NCBI GenBank assembly: GCA_036172665.1
Contig: CM069871.1
Coordinates: forward strand, 1-64,000
Length of the DNA: 64,000 nucleotides
Direction of reading: 5' to 3'
Origin: Prosopocoilus inquinatus
Taxonomy: Eukaryota > Arthropoda > Insecta > Coleoptera > Lucanidae
The notes beneath the pieces were generated by a model, which did no database searches, was not told where the DNA came from, and was given only the letters and a program-made list of their open reading frames with translations. The translations under genes and the position numbers were made by a program. This document shows positions 57,351-64,000 of this stretch, one piece after another. The stretch's first letter is position 1. Every line of letters begins with the position of its first letter.

Positions 57351-60300
57351 CAACATTTTTGTATTAAAAATTGGAAATTATTAAAATTTAAAAATATACT
57401 GCCTACATTACGTAAAACTAACAGTTAAAAACCAACGAACAATAATTGTTTAAACTACTGATGATTGTTCATATTAATATTTGATAATATTTACCTATTC
57501 TGTAAGAAATGTATTTTTATTATCGAATTCGCTCTGTTTCATTGTTCTTTCTAAAAAATGGCTAAAATTGACTACAGACTTTTTACGTCATTGGATATTT
57601 ATTTTTAAAGTACAAAAATAGGTAAATTTACATGAACTTTTTCAAATATTAGGAGAAAATATTAAGAAAACGATTTCTCTTTATATGTTATACTAGCAGG
57701 TCGTGATTTTAGGTATGTAGCGCATATACCAGGTGTCGCAACAGTGTTTTTTCTCGGGCAATATCTCGATAATTACTGAAGATACAAAAAAAATATCGAC
57801 ATTTTTCTTTTGAATGTGAAGAGATCTGGCAACACAAAATTTTCATCTACACAGGGTGAATTAAGATATTGGGTGCTGGATTAAACTTCTTTTTATTTCA
57901 AATGGCATACCCTCATGTATGTATGGTATCAAATTTGGATCACCCATAAAATTAGGCACATTTTCTGTATACCCGTTATCTACGCCTCCTAATTACAACC
58001 GTTTTTACGATATTAAACCTTCCATCTAGAAACTGGTTAGAGAGCATGCTATTCAAGAAAATTGACTTTTGTCATCTAGAAATGTCTGACATTTTGCTTA
58101 TCATTTGTTACATCTGTGCCAGAAATAATTTCCTTAAAAGTAAATAAAACCAGAATAAATACGATAATGACTGCAAACGCTTTTTTTTAAATAAAACGTT
58201 AAAAATATTAAGAACAGTTAGATTTATGCACAGATTTTGGTAAACAAAAACGTGTAGAATGTTGCGGAGAATGAAATCGTAACAGGACGTGCAATTTGAA
58301 ATTAAAAAGTTGAATCCAGCACAACTGTTTTGGTAGGTACAGCCTGTATATTTGAAAATAATTTTATGCTGCAGATCTCTAAAATGCAAAACAGAAATAT
58401 CTTGGGACATTTTTTTTTATCTTCAGTGATTATCAACATATAGTCCGAGAACTCACCGTTGGGACACTCCATACAGGGAGATTCAGTCAAGCCATTCCTT
58501 AAAAGTAGTTTACTGACTTCCTCCTTGAATTTTTATTTCATATTTTGAGATTATAAGTTAGCGGTAATGATCTATTAAAATATAATATTTCCAAATTTCG
58601 GACACTTCTGCTTGCACAGGAAGTTGCTGTCAACTTTCTTATTTTAAATGGAATACCCCCACTTTTTAATGCATTTTTCAAATCTTCATGAATATCTAAA
58701 GATCTTATGTAACATGTGATACAAGAAAAATTAGCAGTGCCTTGTTTATCATGCTGCCATTTTTTGTGTAACAAAAGCCATTATTTCAATTTTTGACCTT
58801 TAGTAGGCTATACTCGTAGGCTTTCAGGTCATACCTAATTTTACAACAAAATTGTTTATGGGCTGGTTGAAAAGTAACTTCTATTCGAACTGATTTCAAC
58901 TGTTGAAAGGTCATGTTTTTTAAATAGAACACCCAGTTTTTACTTTTTTTTATTTCACATGGTATGAAAATATACTAGACGTTCCGTTTAAAAAACATGA
59001 CTTCTCGACAGTTGAAATCAGTTCGAATTAAAGTTACTTTTCAACCGTCCCGTAAACAATCAAGTGCAAAACTGGACATGATCTAAAAGAATGTTAATGT
59101 ATCCTCCTACAGGGTAAAAATTGGCATCGTGGTTTTTGTTGCACAAAGATGGCAGTATCATAAACGAGGTTCTGCAAGCCTGACCTTTTTTAAAAAAATG
59201 GAAATACCTTGGTTAATTTTTCTTGAATCACCATGATGAACAAGATATTTTTTGGAATTTTATGAAGATTTCAAAAATGCATTAAAAGATGGGGTATTCC
59301 TTTTAAAATGAGGAAGTTGATGGCAACTTCCGGTATAAGCAAAAGTGTCCGAAAGTTCAAAATATATTTCGATAGATCCTTATCGTTAACTTTATAACTG
59401 CAAAATATGAAACAGAAATTCAAAGGACAAATCCGTACTCTTTTAATGAGTGGGTTGCCTGAATATCCCTGTATTTTTATTTAAAAGTGTGTCTTAACTT
59501 TTTAAAGAGATAAAGAAATTTATAACATTGTTCGACAGATTCATTATAAATTTTACTCCTATTATTTTAAAAAGTTAAGACGGACTTTCAAATTAAAATA
59601 CCTGACCATTTTTAATATCCGACTTGACAGAGAATAATCCTAATAATCAAATTCAAATTTTAGTTGGTACAATGTGACCAATTTGGAATGTAAAATGTAT
59701 TGGTTTGCTGATTTGAACTAATTATATTTTCTTGCAAGGTAGAGCTCCCAGAAATTTACTACTTACTATCAAATACATACAAAATTTCTAAAAATAATAA
59801 ATTAGATTAATTTAAGACGTCTTTCATTTATTTTTTCTTCTTGCAAGGTAGAGAGCTCCAAGAAATTTACTACTTACTATCAAATACATACAAAATTTCT
59901 AAAAATAATAAATTAGATTAATTTAAACCGTCTTTCATTTATTTTTTTCAAGGACTTTTAATTTTTCAAGAAAATAACAGATATCTGATAATTACTCAAA
60001 TAATAAATATTACAAATCAGATGATAAACATATTCTTTTCAGGAGTGTGTCCATTCTAAATGTGTCGCACTGTACCAATAGTATTAAGTCATCCGGTTTT
60101 AGGTTGATGGTCGTCTTTTTTAAATAGGACGCTCTGTATATGGTAATCCATTCTGATGCACCAGCAGCAAACATTATATTTAAGTTTTCCCAAAAGATCT
60201 TTCGCACATCTTCAATTTTAGAAAGGAATACTCAATTATCCAGAAATTTTAATGTCACATCGAAAAACACTTCTCAAAATTTTTAATAAATAAGTATCCC

Positions 60301-62535
60301 CGCTTTATTTAAAAAAAAAATTGACAAAATGACAAAAAATCGTCCAAAAATAATAAATAGTAGTGACAAATTTTATCGAGTGGCAAAATCTAAATAACAG
60401 TGACATTGAATATTGTGGCATGCAAGAAAGCAAATAAACAGTACAAGTTGGAACATCAAATGTAAAAGAACACACAAACTTCATTTTTAAAACCTGTTAG
60501 CTGCATGTGTGTATAAACCTGAACTTAAGGCATCGCAATTTATATTCCTAAATGTACAAATAAAATCAGAAAACAAAGCAAACTGAAAACTAGTAATTAC
60601 CTGAGTAATTAAAAACTCAAAGCTCAAAATTGTTTAAAAAAAACAGATCCATTATAATATGTTAACGGTTACGATGTGAAAATATTATTGCAAAACAAAA
60701 TACTAAAGGGTAAAGATGAGTCATTTATTTATTACAAATTATTTTAAGTACTCTTATAGCTGTGCTTTACACTATCTGATTTTCCATTTGAATTTGAATA
60801 TGACTGAGAATATACAGTGTCTTTCAAAAAGTGTGCTACACAAATAGAAATTTAAACCACTCTTTACATACACTACATTGAGTAGTATTGGTGGGATTTA
60901 AGTGTCCGCCAAAATAAGATGAATAGGAAAACAGGAAATTCGTTTGTATTTCTCAATTACTTCATTTGGTTCAGAGTTATTATTACAATGAATTTCCATC
61001 GTGCTACAGAAAAAGTATAAAGTTTTGGAATGCATTGAAATAACCACTGAGGAGAAAATGAAATAATTGAAAAATAAGAACGAATTTCGTGTTTTCCTAT
61101 TCATATTATTTTAGCGGAGACTTTAACCCCACCTGTACTTCCTAATGTAGTATGTATAAACAGTGATTCACAATAAAGTTTGATTTTTTTTTCATTTTTG
61201 AGATGGGAGGCTATAATTATTTCATATCTAGCCGTAACCTTTTATTCTGAACAACTTATTCTTATGACATTTTCCTGTATCTTATATAAAATAAGGGTGC
61301 TTCACTCTTAAGTGGTCTTCATTTCTCGGTGTCCATGCTGTATATCGCTCACGAAAAATTTCTTTTGACATTTACCAATTCGATTTTAAGAGATGCAGAA
61401 GCTTCCTGCATAAATAAATTTTTATAAAAATTGATTAAAAAAAAAATACCACATGTAGCACACTTTTTGAAAGACAGTACATGGTGTCCCCTACAGTGAG
61501 TTCTCGGGCTACGTCTCAATATCTACAACAAAAATCTCTATCTGTACCTGTCAAAAGTTGAAAGTCAAAAATGAATACCGTGATTTTAACATGAAACATT
61601 TGTGTTCATGTTACTACAGAAACAAATTCCAATTTCTAAAAATATTGTTGCATGATCATAGTCAAATTTGTCAATTTTATTTTGGAACATCTGTCACAAA
61701 ATGACAGGTAAAACTTTATAAAATTCCTTCAGATATTTACATAATTAATAATAATAATAATTCATATAACCAGAGAACGTACTGTCGGGTCAGGCCAGCC
61801 TGTATTTATCACAAAAGCATAGAAATCGACTTTTCCTATGATGCCAGAGTTGGAAGATTTTCAAAAGCAGAAACACTTTTTCAAAGCATGCGTGAGAGTA
61901 AATTCTCCAGATAAGAACTCCTAAAAAGAGATCTTGAAAAGTTGGGAAAAATTAAGAACTGACACTGGATTTCTACTAAATTCAATTGTTAATCGTTAAT
62001 TTTGGTATATCGATTAAATTATTCTCGCCTAGTTAAATTTATCATCGGTGAAAACTAAAACTGAACTAAAAAAAAAGATTTTCCATTTGCTCATCACCAA
62101 AGGCCCGTTATTTAGAAGACAGAAAATATTTCCCTGAAAGTAATCCCCTCGTAAAATTAACTTGTCTTTGATAAATCAGTAATACATTTTAATACAATCT
62201 ATTTTAAAAAGGTAAGTAATCAAGAAAACCTGTAAACCTGAAGTTATCCAAAGAACTGTAAATCAAAACATGTCGTTGCACATTGAGCACATTGAATTTT
62301 TGCAAGTTACATTATCCTGAATAGATGTAACTTGCAATGAAAACATTTTATGTAATAATTCTTTTGGCAAATTTAAACAAACCTAACTTTAAAAAAATAA
62401 TTGCAGTTAAAAAAAAGCTGTAATAGATATCCACTTTCTTCCAACCCTGGAAATCTACAGCTTGTTTGATATATCCAACTCGTCCGTAACTACACATAAT
62501 TGAATAGCAATCACGACTTACTACTTGTCGATGTT
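56410..62535. repeat. Macrosatellite unit 5 (type A, empty junction)
   Basis: Unit of 6126 bp with the type A GC-rich segment (about 57120-57340) and an empty junction (57700-57722) identical in wording to unit 1. P2 is 57723-58480, P3 58470-59474, RKIFWENLN frame 60010-60207, P7 60821-61491. The P2 arm has its longest ATG-started frame here on the - strand (58108-58410, 100 residues with a hydrophobic C-terminal half). Confidence 0.9.
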
Positions 62536-63480
62536 TGGCGGCTCCATCGGCAACCATGGAACCAAGTGATGCCGATGTTTCGTTTCATCGGCAGCCGTTG
62601 AACCAAGTGATCCCCCGATGTGTCTCGGGTCCGGAAAGAAGAAATTCTCGAGTTCAGAGTCACATGTTGTCCCACTGTACAAGTCTGAGAATGAGAAAGA
62701 TATTAGTCTAGAGACAGACAACACAAAATATTTCTCACCTTAGAAGGTGAAGGCTTGTATTAAGCAGTCTCTGGAGATTGACTAAGAGCTTAAATTCTTC
62801 GATGTAAATGTGAGACGAACACCAAATGGAAGCAGTTCAGCCTAATCTCGTTGTAGTAGCAGATAGTAAAACGAACAAAACATCTCCAAAGCCTAAAAAA
62901 AAAAAATAATTACTTAGAAAAAAAAAGATTTTTTTCATAATTAGTAATTACCTGGGATATTTCAGAATCAAGAGTACTGCTTTTTGTGGAAGTTCACTGA
63001 CCCTAGTAGCCCTCGTTCGATATACCTTGGTCGGCGTTGGTGAACGGGCGATCAAATGCAAAGATGTCTGCAAGGAAGAGTTCACTTTTAGTTGGCTAGC
63101 TAATACGGCATCACAAGATTTCATTTTAAATTGGTAAAAACCATGTTTAACCGTTTCAGATTATAGACAATAGATGCTGAATACTTTTATATTATCAACG
63201 AACCTGTATTTCTTGCAATAACAAACTAAACTCTGCAAATAATTTAGAATTTATAGCACGCGTCGCGAATAGGTCGAAGTTTCGGGCCAAAATGGAGGAG
63301 CAAAGAGAAGGCGGAAGTCGTCGGTCCTGCGTGGAAGCCTCGACCCCCCCGTACGCGCATACTTGAGTGAAACTTTCCGTGCTGTAATTGGTCAAAAGCA
63401 AAGACTAACGGAAGTTTATGAGCGCGGCAAATTTAAATTGAAACAGGGAGCCGTTAAAGCAAAGGCGGATCATCAGGCGT
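62514..63480 (-). other. Candidate spliced non-coding transcription unit, copy 6
   Basis: Same splice signals and type A upstream segment as copies 1 and 5. A small insertion (TAGC repeated in TTGGCTAGCTAATACGG) lies upstream of the first donor. Confidence 0.3.
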
Positions 63481-64000
63481 CAACATTTTTGTATTAAAAA
63501 TTGGAAATTATTAAAATTTAAAAATATACTGCCTACATTACGTAAAACTAACAGTTAAAAACCAACGAACAATAATTGTTTAAACTACTGATGATTGTTC
63601 ATATTAATATTTGATAATATTTACCTATTCTGTAAGAAATGTATTTATTATCGAATTCGATTTAAACTTTTGAAGAAACTCAAGCTTCAGTATTTTTACT
63701 CCGATTGTGAAATTTCGGAGAAGCAATTTGCAATTTTTAAGGGTCGCCATGATTCATTTTTCTTTCTAAAAATGGCTAAAATTGATTAGAGACTTTTTAC
63801 GTCATTGGATATTTATTTTTAGGGTCCAAAATGGTCCAACACATTTATTTATACAGAGTGTCCCAAGTTGTGTGACCTATTCGTTAAAAGTTTTCAGGGA
63901 AAGGCACGTACGAAAACGTTCAGAAAATGTACACACTGCTCTAGGACGAAGCGATCTTTCTGACTAAAATATTTTCCCTTTTATTTAATTTGCGGTTATA
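62536..64000. repeat. Macrosatellite unit 6, cut by the window end
   Basis: Only the first 1.46 kb is visible. The sequence follows unit 5 almost base for base through the type A segment (63245-63470). It then carries the stretch of about 110 bp otherwise seen in type B units (about 63652-63768), so it is a mosaic. A different element starts at 63850. Confidence 0.88.
63850..64000. mobile_element. Start of a further element (TATACAGAGTGTCCCAAG end), partial
   Basis: After GGTCCAAAATGGTCCAACAC the unit is interrupted by TATACAGAGTGTCCCAAGTT, an end of the same general type as the other palindromes but of a sequence not seen elsewhere in the window. Whether it has a matching right arm lies beyond the window. 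Confidence 0.5.

Larger units (their letters stand above)
24391..64000. repeat. Direct-tandem macrosatellite, basic unit 6.1-6.5 kb
   Basis: The same ordered series of landmarks recurs in direct orientation. The landmark TGGCGGCTCCATCGG (TGGCGGCTTCATCGG in the fourth) occurs at 25306, 31601, 40194, 47651, 56410 and 62536, giving spacings of 6295, 8593, 7457, 8759 and 6126 bp. Subtracting the palindromes inserted at one internal junction (about 2.1 kb, 1.08 kb, 2.1 kb) leaves 6.1-6.6 kb in every case. The array continues past the window end. It contains no recognised transposase, polymerase or other gene. Small indels and unit-specific substitutions argue against an assembly copy error. Confidence 0.93.

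Noticed and set aside
24391..64000. Tandem rDNA or histone-like gene cluster
   Set aside because: The regular multi-kilobase unit suggested this, but no rRNA-like or histone-coding sequence is present.

Overview
The window reads as the left end of an insect chromosome assembled out to the telomere. No convincing protein-coding gene was found. Reading the + strand from base 1, it begins with 239 uninterrupted copies of CCCAA (G-strand TTGGG), so base 1 is at or near the physical chromosome end. A short G-rich telomeric repeat, intron-sized gaps of 54-59 bp, an AT-rich interior and many small inverted-repeat elements all suit an insect. A subtelomeric 12-mer shares a 9-base core with 11-mer telomeric motifs I recall from bees and wasps, so Hymenoptera is my first guess, with Coleoptera as an alternative. 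Both are inferences.

Layout. (1) 1-1195: telomere. (2) 1203-7137: GC-rich, very T-poor subtelomere made of a 32-bp tandem repeat, a 12-bp satellite in eight higher-order blocks, a 33-bp tandem repeat and a C-rich run-out. The satellite is open in every frame on both strands, which produces huge apparent ORFs that are not genes. (3) 7138-14700: AT-rich subtelomere with a small hairpin element, a foldback element with 21-bp subrepeats, an interstitial island of the 12-mer, a 1-kb palindrome, a MITE, and a GC-rich tandem repeat of about 217 bp with poly-G tracts. (4) 14701-24390: a chain of long imperfect palindromes (0.15-1.8 kb), several ending in TATAC(A/C) followed by GGGTG or a similar sequence, plus diverged copies of pieces of the next region. 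(5) 24391-64000: a macrosatellite in direct tandem, with unit lengths of 6295, 8593, 7457, 8759 and 6126 bp measured between identical landmarks, and a basic unit near 6.1-6.5 kb. Most of the length difference comes from different long palindromes lying at one junction inside the unit.

The most interesting structure is the combination of regions 4 and 5. Most of this sequence consists of long-armed inverted repeats with related ends. These occur singly near the telomere and are built into a tandem macrosatellite further in, with one junction per unit acting as a docking site that holds a different palindrome or none. Each unit also carries a GC-rich, CCAAT-containing segment. On the - strand it is followed by two short candidate introns with consensus splice sites, conserved in the units compared. 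This could be a repeated non-coding transcription unit. All functional statements are inference: no transposase, reverse transcriptase, rRNA, tRNA or CRISPR array was recognised.
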